This document shows positions 6,252-13,812 of a stretch of 14,329 nt of DNA, one piece after another (within the stretch, counting starts at the first letter, position 1; every line of letters starts with the position of its first letter). This DNA comes from CAZNRY01 sp964575675 (GTDB lineage: Bacteria > Eisenbacteria > RBG-16-71-46 > CAIMUX01 > VGJL01). Made by a program: the position numbers and the translations under genes. The DNA lies in the NCBI GenBank assembly GCA_964575675.1, contig CAZNRY010000104.1, forward strand, positions 1 through 14,329, read 5' to 3'. Under the pieces are notes generated by a model that saw only the letters and a program-made list of their open reading frames with translations, did not search any database and had not been told where the DNA came from.

Positions 6252-7607
6252 ATGAAACGTGCGGTATGGATCCTTGCGATCGTGTCCGCCGTCCTCGCCG
6301 GGGCGGTGGTGGTCCTTTTTGTGCATCAGCGAACGTCGTCGACGATCGGAACCCCGTCCGGCCGCAGGATCCTCTACTACCGAAACCCGATGAACCCCGC
6401 CGAGACGTCTCCCGTCCTGAAGAAGGCGCCCGATGGAATGGACTTCGTTCCGGTCTATGCGGATGAAGGGACATCGACCGGCGCCGCCGAACAGGGCGTC
6501 CGAATCGACCCTGCAGTCGTCCAGAACATGGGCGTCCGGATCGAGACCGTTGTACGGCGCGACCTCTCGAAGGTGATCCGCACCGTCGGTCAGGTTGACT
6601 ACGACGAGACCCGCCTCTTCGACATCACGACGAAGGTCTCCGGCTACATCGACAAACTCTACATCGACTTCACCGGTCAGAGGGTCGGGAAGGACCAGCC
6701 CCTCCTCGAGATCTACAGCCCCGACGTCGTGACGACTGAGGAGGAGTATGTCCTTGCCTTGAAAAATGTGGACGCCCTCGGATCCCACGGCGCCCCAGAC
6801 GCGATCGCATCCGCGAAGAGCCTCGTCGATGTCGCACGGCGCCGGCTCGAGCTGTGGGACATCCCGGAGCACGAGATCACGGACCTCGAGCGGACCAGGC
6901 AGTCCCGCCGAACCGTGATGCTCCACTCGCCCGTGAACGGGATCGTCGTCGACAAGATGGTCCTTCCGGGCGCGGCGGTGGAGGCGGGGATGAAGCTCTT
7001 CAAGATCGCGGATCTCTCCCGGGTATGGGTCTACGCCGAGGTCTTCGAGTACGAGCTACCGTGGGTGAAGGTTGGTGAGGACGCGGAGGTGGAGCTCTCC
7101 TTTCTGCCCGGCCGGCTCCTCCGCGGCCGCGTCGGGTACATCGATCCGCAACTCTCACCGGAAACGCGGACCGCCCGCGTGCGGATCGAGTTGCCGAACC
7201 CGGAAGGAGCGATCACGCTGCGGCCGAACATGTTCGCGACGGTGCGCCTGCTTGCGCCGCCGCTCACGGACGTCCTCGCCGTTTCGGACCAGGCTGTGAT
7301 CCGGTCCGGCGCGCGGACTCTGGTCGTCCTGGCCCTGGGCGACGGCCGCTTCGCGAGCCGGGACGTCAAGCTTGGCGTCACCGCCGACAGCCTCGTTCAG
7401 GTGATCGACGGAATCGCCGAAGGGGACCGCGTCGTCACCTCCGGGCAGTTCCTGATCGATTCGGAAAGCAATCTCCGGACGGCCGTAAGATCGATCGCAC
7501 CTCCTTCGCAACCTTCTCCAGCGAAGCGTGACACGATACCCGCAGTGCCTGGGATGGACATGCCCGGCATGCAGATGGGCGGCGACTCCGCCGGCCGCGG
7601 CCACTAG
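6252..7607 (+). CDS. cusB: Cu(I)/Ag(I) RND efflux periplasmic adaptor (CusB-like)
   Basis: A membrane-fusion protein that joins an inner-membrane RND pump to an outer-membrane channel and passes metal to the pump. The 451 residues show an N-terminal membrane anchor (4-24), a CusB-type heavy-metal-binding segment (41-71, YYRNPMNPAETSPV then GMDFVPVY) with methionines in place of cysteines, paired barrel-sandwich halves (about 125-155 and 222-255, the second with LHSPVNGIV), a helical hairpin between them (about 158-216), a beta-barrel and a membrane-proximal domain to about 410. The C-terminal tail is Met/His-rich (MDMPGMQM at 435-442, final His451), suggesting extra Cu(I)/Ag(I) ligands. The stop is 16 bases before cusA, so the two are co-transcribed. 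The ribosome binding site is weak. No CusC/TolC gene precedes it, unlike the usual cusCFBA order. Confidence 0.93.
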   Translation: MKRAVWILAIVSAVLAGAVVVLFVHQRTSSTIGTPSGRRILYYRNPMNPAETSPVLKKAPDGMDFVPVYADEGTSTGAAEQGVRIDPAVVQNMGVRIETVVRRDLSKVIRTVGQVDYDETRLFDITTKVSGYIDKLYIDFTGQRVGKDQPLLEIYSPDVVTTEEEYVLALKNVDALGSHGAPDAIASAKSLVDVARRRLELWDIPEHEITDLERTRQSRRTVMLHSPVNGIVVDKMVLPGAAVEAGMKLFKIADLSRVWVYAEVFEYELPWVKVGEDAEVELSFLPGRLLRGRVGYIDPQLSPETRTARVRIELPNPEGAITLRPNMFATVRLLAPPLTDVLAVSDQAVIRSGARTLVVLALGDGRFASRDVKLGVTADSLVQVIDGIAEGDRVVTSGQFLIDSESNLRTAVRSIAPPSQPSPAKRDTIPAVPGMDMPGMQMGGDSAGRGH

Positions 7608-7623
7608 ATAATCTGAGGGACGA

Positions 7624-10600
7624 ATGCTGCCCCGCATCATCGAGTGGTCGGTCCGGAACAAGTTCCTGGTCGTCCTTCTCACCCTGGTCGCGATCGGATG
7701 GGGCATCTTCTCCATCGCCACGACTCCGGTCGACGCGATCCCCGATCTGAGCGACGTCCAGGTCATCATCTACACCCAGTACCCCGGCCAGTCCCCACGC
7801 ATCGTGGAGGACCAAGTCACCTATCCCCTGACGACCGCTATGGTCTCGGTCCCCCGGAGCCGTGTCGTCCGCGGCTATTCCTTCTTCGGCTACTCTTTGG
7901 TCTACGTGATCTTCGAGGACGGGACCGACATCTACTGGGCCCGCAGCCGTGTCCTCGAATACTTGAACTACGCGTCGAACCGGCTCCCCAAGGGTGTGGT
8001 TCCCGCGCTCGGTCCGGACGCCACCGGCGTGGGATGGGTCTTCGAGTACACGGTCACGTCCGATACGAGGGACCTCAGCGAGTTGCGGTCGATCCAGGAC
8101 TGGTATCTCAAGTACCAGCTCTCGAGCGTTCCCGGCGTCGCGGAGGTCGCGAGCGTCGGCGGCTTCGTCAAGCAATACCAGGTCACCATCGATCCGGCGA
8201 AGCTTCTTGCCTATGGCATCTCCACCGACGACGTCCAGCGCGCGATCCAGCGCAGCAACAACGACGTCGGCGGCGAGACGATCGAGATGGCCGAGACGGA
8301 GTTCATGATCCGCGGCCTCGGATACATCCGGGGCATACCCGACATCGAAAAGGTCGCGGTGGGTGTCAACGGAACGACCGGCACGCCGATCTACCTCCGA
8401 GACGTGGCGGACGTCCATCTCGGACCGCAGATGCGCCGGGGCATCACGGAGCTCGACGGCAAGGGCGAGGTCGTCACCGGCATCGTCGTCATGCGCTACG
8501 GCCAGAACGCCCTCAAGGTGATCGAAGGCGTGAAGGCGAAGCTCGATGAGATCCGCGCCGGCCTTCCAGCCGACGTGCAGATCACGGTCGCCTACGACCG
8601 CTCTGGCCTGATCAAGCGCGCGATCAAGACGCTCAAGGAAAAGCTCATCGAGGAGAGCGTGATCGTCGCCCTGGTCTGCGTGATCTTCCTCCTCCATCTT
8701 CCCAGCGCGTTCGTCGCGATCTTCACGCTGCCGGTGGCGATCCTCATGGCCTTCGTCGTGATGCGGCATCAGGGGATCAACGCGAACATCATGTCGCTGG
8801 GAGGGATCGCCATCGCGATCGGCGCCATGGTCGACGCGGCGATCATCATGATCGAGAACTGCCACAAGCACCTCGAGGACGAGGCGGAGAAGCCGCCGGG
8901 GGAGCGCCGGGGTCACTGGCAGGTCGTCCTCGAGTCATCCAAGGAAGTAGGGCCCGCTCTCTTCTACTCGCTCCTCGTCATCACGGTCTCCTTCCTTCCT
9001 GTCTTCACGCTCCAGGCGCAGGAGGGCCGCCTCTTCCGGCCCCTCGCGTTCACGAAGACCTACTCCATGGCGGCGGCCGCGATCCTGGCGGTGACGGTCG
9101 TCCCGGTCCTCATGGGCTTCTTCGTCCGCGGAAAAATCCCCCGGGAGGACCGTAATCCCGTCAACCGGGCCTTGACGCGCCTCTATCATCCGGTAGTCCG
9201 CGTGGTCCTGAAGTACCGGTGGTTCGTCATCGCGGGCGCCCTCGCCGTGATCGCGATCACGGCGATCCCCTTCTCGCGTCTCGGGTCGGAGTTCATGCCG
9301 CCCCTCTACGAGGGGGACATCCTGTACATGCCGACATCCCTTCCGGGGATGTCGATCACGAAGGCCCGCGAGGTCCTCCAGCAGACGGACCGAATCATCA
9401 AGACGTTCCCCGAGGTCCATCACGTCCTCGGGAAGGTCGGCCGGGCCGAGTCGGCCACTGATCCCGCGGGCCTCGACATGTTCGAGACGACGATCATGCT
9501 GACGCCCGAGAAGGACTGGCCGAAAGGGATGACCCCGCAGAAGCTCATCGACCAGATGGACGCGGCGATCCAGTTCCCGGGTCTCACGAACGCCTGGACG
9601 ATGCCGATCAAGACGCGCACGGACATGCTGAGCACGGGGATCAAGACCCCGGTCGGGATCAAGATCTCGGGGCCAGATCTCACCGTCCTGCAGACGATCG
9701 GCGAGGAGGTCGAGGCGATCATGCGCCAGGTCCCCGGGACCCTGAGCGCCTTTGCCGAGCGAGCGATGGGCGGCAACTATCTCGACATCCGGATCAACCG
9801 GGACGAGATCGCCCGCTATGGCCTCACCGTTTCCGACGTCGAGGATGTCATCGAGACTGCCATGGGCGGGATGGACGTCACGAGCACCGTTGAGGGACTC
9901 GAGCGCTATCCGGTGAACATCCGCTACAGCCGGGAGCTCAGGGACAACATCGAGGCGCTGAAGCGCGTCCTCGTCCCCACGGCGATGGGCAAGGGGCCGC
10001 AGGTCCCGATCGGCCAGCTCGCAGACTTCGAGACCAAGAAGGGGCCGATGGTGATCCGAAGCGAGGGGTCACGGCCGAACGTGTGGGTTTACATCGACAT
10101 CCGGGGGGTCGACGTTGGGAGCTACGTCTCGCGCGCGCAGCAAGTGGTCGCGGAGAAGCTGCGCCTCCCTGCGGGATACAGCCTATCCTGGAGCGGGCAG
10201 TACGAGTACATGCAGCGGGCGAAGCAGCGGCTGCGCCTGGTCATTCCCCTTACGATCTTCATCATATTCCTGATCATTTACCTCAGCACCAGATCGGTGA
10301 TCAAGACGTTGATCGTGTTCCTCGCCGTGCCCTTCTCCCTGGTCGGCGCGATCTGGCTCCTTTACATCCTCGGGTACAATCTGAGCATCGCCGTCTGGGT
10401 GGGGATCATCGCTCTGGCCGGGCTCGACGCGGAAACGGGCGTCGTCATGCTCCTCTACTTGGATGTCGCCTACGAGGACTGGCGCCGCAAGGGCATCATG
10501 CGAAGCCGTTCCGACCTGAGCGACGCCATCTACCACGGCGCCGTCAAGCGGATCCGGCCGAAGATCATGACCGTCGCGACGATCGTAGCCGGCCTCCTAC

Positions 10601-10752
10601 CCATCATGTGGAGCCACGGGACCGGCGCCGATGTCATGAAGCGGATCGCGGCGCCCATGGTCGGGGGCGTCGTGACATCGGCCCTGATGGAGCTTGCCGT
10701 CTATCCGGCGATCTACTTCCTCTGGAAGAGTCGGAGCCTCTCCGACCGCTGA
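7624..10752 (+). CDS. cusA: Cu(I)/Ag(I) RND efflux pump (CusA-like, HME family)
   Basis: The proton-driven inner-membrane pump that exports metal from periplasm or cytoplasm. At 1042 residues it has full family length, with the usual pattern of TM1, a large periplasmic loop, TM2-6, a second loop and TM7-12. D404 (in GAMVDAA), E937 (in LDAETGVVML) and K980 (in RPKIMTV) sit where the E. coli CusA proton-relay residues D405, E939 and K984 are known. Methionines M619 (LDMFETT), M668 (RTDMLSTG) and M715 (ERAMGGNY) fall at the spacing of the E. coli M573/M623/M672 metal site, which supports Cu/Ag over Co/Zn/Cd. GAGGG 4 bases before the ATG supports the start. It ends 15 bases from the convergent kinase-like gene. 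The reading frame is intact. Confidence 0.95.
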   Translation: MLPRIIEWSVRNKFLVVLLTLVAIGWGIFSIATTPVDAIPDLSDVQVIIYTQYPGQSPRIVEDQVTYPLTTAMVSVPRSRVVRGYSFFGYSLVYVIFEDGTDIYWARSRVLEYLNYASNRLPKGVVPALGPDATGVGWVFEYTVTSDTRDLSELRSIQDWYLKYQLSSVPGVAEVASVGGFVKQYQVTIDPAKLLAYGISTDDVQRAIQRSNNDVGGETIEMAETEFMIRGLGYIRGIPDIEKVAVGVNGTTGTPIYLRDVADVHLGPQMRRGITELDGKGEVVTGIVVMRYGQNALKVIEGVKAKLDEIRAGLPADVQITVAYDRSGLIKRAIKTLKEKLIEESVIVALVCVIFLLHLPSAFVAIFTLPVAILMAFVVMRHQGINANIMSLGGIAIAIGAMVDAAIIMIENCHKHLEDEAEKPPGERRGHWQVVLESSKEVGPALFYSLLVITVSFLPVFTLQAQEGRLFRPLAFTKTYSMAAAAILAVTVVPVLMGFFVRGKIPREDRNPVNRALTRLYHPVVRVVLKYRWFVIAGALAVIAITAIPFSRLGSEFMPPLYEGDILYMPTSLPGMSITKAREVLQQTDRIIKTFPEVHHVLGKVGRAESATDPAGLDMFETTIMLTPEKDWPKGMTPQKLIDQMDAAIQFPGLTNAWTMPIKTRTDMLSTGIKTPVGIKISGPDLTVLQTIGEEVEAIMRQVPGTLSAFAERAMGGNYLDIRINRDEIARYGLTVSDVEDVIETAMGGMDVTSTVEGLERYPVNIRYSRELRDNIEALKRVLVPTAMGKGPQVPIGQLADFETKKGPMVIRSEGSRPNVWVYIDIRGVDVGSYVSRAQQVVAEKLRLPAGYSLSWSGQYEYMQRAKQRLRLVIPLTIFIIFLIIYLSTRSVIKTLIVFLAVPFSLVGAIWLLYILGYNLSIAVWVGIIALAGLDAETGVVMLLYLDVAYEDWRRKGIMRSRSDLSDAIYHGAVKRIRPKIMTVATIVAGLLPIMWSHGTGADVMKRIAAPMVGGVVTSALMELAVYPAIYFLWKSRSLSDR

Positions 10753-10767
10753 GGCGTGAATATCCCT

Positions 10768-11931
10768 TTAGCCTTCCGGCTGGAATGGGGAATTCGCTGC
10801 AGCGACTTGCCGGCGCACGTAAATCGGGCGGCGCTGCTGATCCAGGAGGGGATCACCCGCCTCATGGATAGGGTTGGAATGGCTGTCCCCGTTCCTCCAG
10901 TCGAGCCCGGACGGAATAGGGCGAACCCTGATGGTCGTAGGAATGTGAACTCTGAGGTACCGAGCATCCGAATCCACCGGCATCCTCTCCACGACACCTC
11001 CATGCGCCTGAATCACGAGGCATGCCACTTCGAACGAAACCAGTGGGGGACGGAACGTGGCGGGCTCTTCGTCATCGGTCGTCTCGTGACAGTAGATGTC
11101 CAGCGAAGTCCAGTTCGATGCGCGCGTGATCCTGAGCCCTACCTCCTGCGCCCGAGGTGCCAGATGCATGATCAGGCATGCCAGCGAGCTGCTCAGGGAG
11201 GCTACGTTCGCCGGGACCATCGGAGGAGAGCAGCTCCAATCGATTCGGACGGCCGGGACTGGTGACGCAATTCGGCGCAGGTGCCCCTGCATCGCGGTGA
11301 GGATCCGGTCGAGCCGGACGTACCCCATCTTCTGATCGATCCGGAATGACTCGAGGTGCTCAAAAACCTCTTCGAGCCTCGAGAGCGATCTGTCCATGGA
11401 GTGAACTGCAAAGGCGAGGGCCGGTGTCCGGTTCTTGAGCGGTTCGAGCGAGACGATTAGCCCCCGGATCGCCGGAACAGGAGCACGGAGGTCGCCGCAT
11501 AACGCCTTGAGAATCCGGTTCAGGTTTCCGAGATCGCGGATCCGCTCGCCCATCTCCATTTGCCTGTGCCAGCGATCACGAAGCCATCCCGTGGTCAGAC
11601 CGATGATGAAGAGACTGGCCAGGTCCATCCAGATCGTGTTGGCCGACAAACCGTGATGGCGACTGAGGCCGAGCGCGTGAGGAAAGAAAGCGGCCGAGGT
11701 GACTGCCGCCACGGCAAGACCTCCGCGAACTCCCCGCGTACATCCTCCGATGAGAACCGGAATCTGGAAGAGCCAGAACAGAATTGCATGGATCCAGAGC
11801 GTGTGAGCGGACACGGTATAGTGGGCGAACGAAAGCAGCCCCAGGATCAGAATCACCGAAATGTCCCAGCGCGTGATTCGAGCGGGACCCATGATTCCTC
11901 CGAAGGGCTGCTTCTCGAAGTAAGTGTTCAT
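10768..11931 (-). CDS. Membrane sensor-kinase-like protein lacking the catalytic histidine
   Basis: A 387-residue protein with about four transmembrane helices (roughly 24-42, 46-62, 69-84, 100-116) followed by a histidine-kinase-like cytoplasmic part. The H-box region reads LCGDLRAPVPAIRG (144-157), where the motif would be HELRxP; Gly146 replaces the phosphorylated His. The usual second DHp helix follows (about 176-215). The ATPase region keeps family spacing and the late QAHGG (308-312), but the N-box asparagines are gone (CLIMHLA at 252-258) and no DxGxG is present. The family is recognised from the overall shape; loss of both phosphorylation and ATP binding is read directly. It is probably a signalling scaffold or receptor rather than a kinase. 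GAGGAG 6 bases before the ATG supports the start. It is last in a minus-strand operon convergent with cusA, so a link to metal response is inferred. Alternatively it is a decaying gene, though the frame is intact. Confidence 0.75.
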   Translation of the reverse strand: MNTYFEKQPFGGIMGPARITRWDISVILILGLLSFAHYTVSAHTLWIHAILFWLFQIPVLIGGCTRGVRGGLAVAAVTSAAFFPHALGLSRHHGLSANTIWMDLASLFIIGLTTGWLRDRWHRQMEMGERIRDLGNLNRILKALCGDLRAPVPAIRGLIVSLEPLKNRTPALAFAVHSMDRSLSRLEEVFEHLESFRIDQKMGYVRLDRILTAMQGHLRRIASPVPAVRIDWSCSPPMVPANVASLSSSLACLIMHLAPRAQEVGLRITRASNWTSLDIYCHETTDDEEPATFRPPLVSFEVACLVIQAHGGVVERMPVDSDARYLRVHIPTTIRVRPIPSGLDWRNGDSHSNPIHEAGDPLLDQQRRPIYVRRQVAAANSPFQPEG

Positions 11932-11972
11932 CAGTTTCTCCTCGTTGAGATTCGGGATTCTCCGGTCGCCAC
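11931..11972 (-). CDS. Possible 13-codon leader ORF coupled to the kinase-like gene
   Basis: A perfect AGGAGG (11986-11981) lies 8 bases before a GTG at 11972. The frame encodes VATGESRISTRRN and its TGA overlaps the ATG of the kinase-like gene (TGATG). This is the classic arrangement for translational coupling. The kinase-like gene has its own ribosome binding site inside this mini-ORF. It could be a true leader peptide or a chance frame between a leftover Shine-Dalgarno and the next start. Confidence 0.3.
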   Translation of the reverse strand: MATGESRISTRRN

Positions 11973-11994
11973 GCCGGTTTCCTCCTGTGAAGCT

Positions 11995-12250
11995 TCAGTT
12001 TCCAGACCCGAGCAGTGATCTCCGATGCGACAGGGCGTATCGGTAGTGGGCGCACTCGCCGTTCCTATGGTGGTATCGAACAATCTCCTTCAGCGCTTCC
12101 TGAAGAATGGTCCCACGCCCTTCGTCATCCCCTGCGCTCCAGCTTCCGCTGTAGATCGTGCGAAGGGTGTCGCTCGCTTCTGTTACGAGGAAATATCTCC
12201 AACGCGCACTCGAAGTACCGTGCGGGCCGCGCAAGGCGCGGAGCGTGTTT
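11995..12250 (-). other. Probable out-of-frame continuation of the upstream exported protein
   Basis: After about position 12250 the minus-strand frame offset by one base from the upstream gene looks more protein-like than that gene's own last 20 codons. It contains WRYFLVTEASDTLRTIYSG and an amphipathic helix (ILQEALKEIVRYHHRNG), ending at a TGA at 11995. One extra A in the GAAAC run at 12247-12251 would join the frames smoothly (LAKLAENTLRAL). This could be a sequencing or assembly error, a natural frameshift mutation, or coincidence. Joined, the gene would have about 303 codons and sit 8 bases from the next Shine-Dalgarno. Confidence 0.4.
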
Positions 12251-12902
12251 CCGCGAGTTTCGCCAGGCCGTCGCCGGAGAGGAACCGCTTGAGATCGTTG
12301 CCCATCCGGAATGCAAGCTTGGAAGCGGCGGCTCTGACCATCAGCAAGTGAAGAGCGGGGGGGCTGGTGTTAGGGAAGGCGACCTCTCGGGCTTCGAGCG
12401 AAATTCCGTACCGGCCCGTCCACAGACTCTGCCGGTACGTCCTCCAGACGAGGGCAAATGAACTCTCCAACCAGAGATCGTCCGGTGACGAGATGGGGCG
12501 ACGTTGCAGGCGCTCGATGTTGATGACGAGGTCGAAGTCGTGTGGATCGTCGGACCGATCGACAATTCCGGAGAAGATGTGGAGCGAGCGGATTCGGTCG
12601 ACAAGTTCCTTGTGGAGGGAGCTCAGGGAAATGTCGCTGTAGTTCCGATCTTGCCATTGGGCCCGAGTTTGCGAGGAATCGCTCCATACGACAGAGATCG
12701 TGTAGCCTGCTCCCAGGCAGGTGGTCTGCGCGGTATCGGGCTCCTCGGGCTGGTAGTTGAGGGCGAGAACGGGAATCGCGATCGATCCCGCAAGGGAGAG
12801 AAGAAGGAAGGATAGTAGGACCTTAGAGACTCGGAACCATGAGGCCAGACGATCGCGGGCCGACACGTCCGGCTTCGGTCCCTCTTCCGGAATCCCTCTC
12901 AT
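12183..12902 (-). CDS. Exported protein of unknown family, possibly frameshifted at its 3' end
   Basis: The ATG at 12902 is preferred because AGGGAGG lies just upstream; an open frame reaching 13109 has no such site and its added residues look non-coding. The 239 residues begin with a long n-region, then a hydrophobic signal or anchor (about 28-47, VLLSFLLLSLAGSIAIPVLA). The mature part has a strand-helix pattern (YTISVVW at 67-73, a helix near 92-108, DFDLVINIERLQ at 122-133, WTGRYGISLEA at 161-171, a helix at 182-207). This pattern is loosely like LptE-type or transport-auxiliary envelope lipoproteins, although no lipobox is present. The family is not recognised. The last 20 residues are Arg/Ala/Cys-rich and may be read in the wrong frame. 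It leads the operon with the kinase-like gene, behind a sigma-54-like site. Confidence 0.65.
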   Translation of the reverse strand: MRGIPEEGPKPDVSARDRLASWFRVSKVLLSFLLLSLAGSIAIPVLALNYQPEEPDTAQTTCLGAGYTISVVWSDSSQTRAQWQDRNYSDISLSSLHKELVDRIRSLHIFSGIVDRSDDPHDFDLVINIERLQRRPISSPDDLWLESSFALVWRTYRQSLWTGRYGISLEAREVAFPNTSPPALHLLMVRAAASKLAFRMGNDLKRFLSGDGLAKLAETRSAPCAARTVLRVRVGDISS

Positions 12903-12951
12903 CGGTTCCCTCCCTCTACCTGCTCCACAAGGATGCTGCCTTCGGGAATGA

Positions 12952-12990
12952 GGCCCCCCCATCATCGATCTGCAGGTGTTCAGGGGGGCC
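12952..12990 (-). promoter_or_regulatory. Leader hairpin ahead of the exported-protein gene
   Basis: GGCCCCCC and GGGGGGCC form a perfect 8-bp stem around a 23-base loop, 50 bases upstream of the start at 12902 and downstream of the predicted transcription start near 13033. It could modulate translation or transcript stability. It is a structural observation only. Confidence 0.3.
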
Positions 12991-13042
12991 GCGTCCCCTG
13001 TTCCTACACATTTCGCGTGAGCGGGGCCCCACGAGTCGAGGT

Positions 13043-13058
13043 AGCAACCTCCATGCCA
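13043..13058 (-). promoter_or_regulatory. Sigma-54-type promoter candidate for the kinase-like operon
   Basis: On the minus strand TGGCATGGAGGTTGCT matches -24 TGGCAyG and -12 TTGCW with exact GG-N10-GC spacing (GG 13057-13056, GC 13045-13044). The start would be near 13033, giving a leader of about 130 bases. Apart from this site, the hairpin at 12952-12990 and the terminator-like hairpin at 13284-13324, I see nothing definite in the gap 12903-13331. Confidence 0.4.
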
Positions 13059-13283
13059 TCGGATGGACAACGACGAGTTCGTTGATGCAATGGAAGTTGC
13101 GGAATCCATGGACGGGCGGCTGAGATCGGCTTGGGTCGGTGGCTGTGGGAATCTCTACAGTATCGATCGCGGGAAGTAGAAATGTCTCCATTCCGGGGTC
13201 GAGCGAGACGTGGGGTTGGCAGATTCAGCCAGCTGGGCGCAGCAATGCCGGTACGGGCGAGGTTTTCGGAAGGGATGGGAGGA

Positions 13284-13324
13284 GGGGGCGCGGAGGCGCC
13301 CTGGCCAGGGCCTCCGCCGCCCCC
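13284..13324 (-). terminator. Long GC-rich hairpin after the Met-rich lipoprotein gene
   Basis: GGGGGCGCGGAGGC pairs with GCCTCCGCCGCCCCC with one bulged base, and the interior CCCTGGCCAGGG is itself a perfect inverted repeat. The hairpin begins 7 bases past the stop of the lipoprotein gene on the minus strand. No U-tract follows, but stem length and position strongly suggest a transcript end. Confidence 0.6.
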
Positions 13325-13331
13325 AGCATTC

Positions 13332-13694
13332 CTAGTGATGTCCGCCGTGTTCGTCCTCCCCAGGATCCTGATCGGGGTCGCCTTGATCCGAAGAGCAATG
13401 GGTGCTGGAAGAATCCCCGTCTCCGCCGTGCATGCCGCCCATGCCCCCCGAGCCCCCGTTCATTCCACCCATGTCGCCCATGTCACCCTGCGAGTGGTCC
13501 ATCGAATCCGGACAACAGCCTTCACAATTCTGGTGATCCCCGCCGCTCGAGCCGCCTCCGTCATCGCCGCCCACGAGTGTGGAACCAAGCCGAGCCCCAT
13601 CGTCTGGGTTCTGGCCTCCGTTCTCGCATCCCCATACGAAGATGGCGAAAATCAGAACCACGAGCGGGAAGACCATCCGTCCGAACATCCTCAT
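13332..13694 (-). CDS. Small Met/His/Cys-rich lipoprotein, putative Cu/Ag-binding
   Basis: A 120-residue lipoprotein: the signal MRMFGRMVFPLVVLIFAIFVWGC has a lipobox-like VWGC with Cys23 as lipidation site. The mature part is low complexity (Gly, Asp, Ser) and full of soft-metal ligands. It has NCEGCC at 56-61, methionines at 65, 72, 75, 78, 85 and 88 in MGDMGGM and GMGGMHGG runs, His at 54, 67, 89 and 99, Cys100, and a C-terminal DEHGGHH. Such Met/His clusters are typical of extracytoplasmic Cu(I)/Ag(I)-binding proteins, but I recognise no named family. AGGAG 6 bases before the ATG supports the start. It follows the heavy-metal-binding-domain gene by 118 bases, likely in one transcript, and is closed by a strong hairpin. 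A periplasmic metal sponge or donor to the CusBA pump is an inference; a structural Gly-rich role is the alternative. Confidence 0.75.
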   Translation of the reverse strand: MRMFGRMVFPLVVLIFAIFVWGCENGGQNPDDGARLGSTLVGGDDGGGSSGGDHQNCEGCCPDSMDHSQGDMGDMGGMNGGSGGMGGMHGGDGDSSSTHCSSDQGDPDQDPGEDEHGGHH

Positions 13695-13812
13695 TGGATT
13701 CTCCTTTCATGTGGAGCGCATGTTTCGCTCTCGGCCGCGCTCGGTGTTTCGCGCCCGCGCGCTTCGGCTCTACAGCAATCGGGCCATGATCCTCTCCTTG
13801 CCGGGACGGGTC

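Noticed and set aside
6170..6466. Plus-strand frame starting with a signal-like stretch (ALTGLLAGSIMAGG) just before cusB
   Set aside because: Considered as a remnant of a lost outer-membrane factor, but it runs into cusB in another frame and overlaps the promoter candidates; the hydrophobic stretch is probably chance.
7435..8916. 493-codon minus-strand open frame over the cusB end and cusA start
   Set aside because: Antisense to a certain cusA; the translation is dominated by Asp, Arg and His, a shadow of GC-rich codons, with no domain.
12903..13109. Upstream extension of the exported-protein gene to 13109
   Set aside because: The extension has no ribosome binding site, overlaps the leader hairpin and sigma-54-like site, and its residues look non-coding; the ATG at 12902 has a good Shine-Dalgarno.
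13714..13730. Small dyad (GAGCG and CGCTC) before the Met-rich lipoprotein
   Set aside because: Only a 5-bp stem with a 7-base loop; expected by chance in GC-rich DNA.
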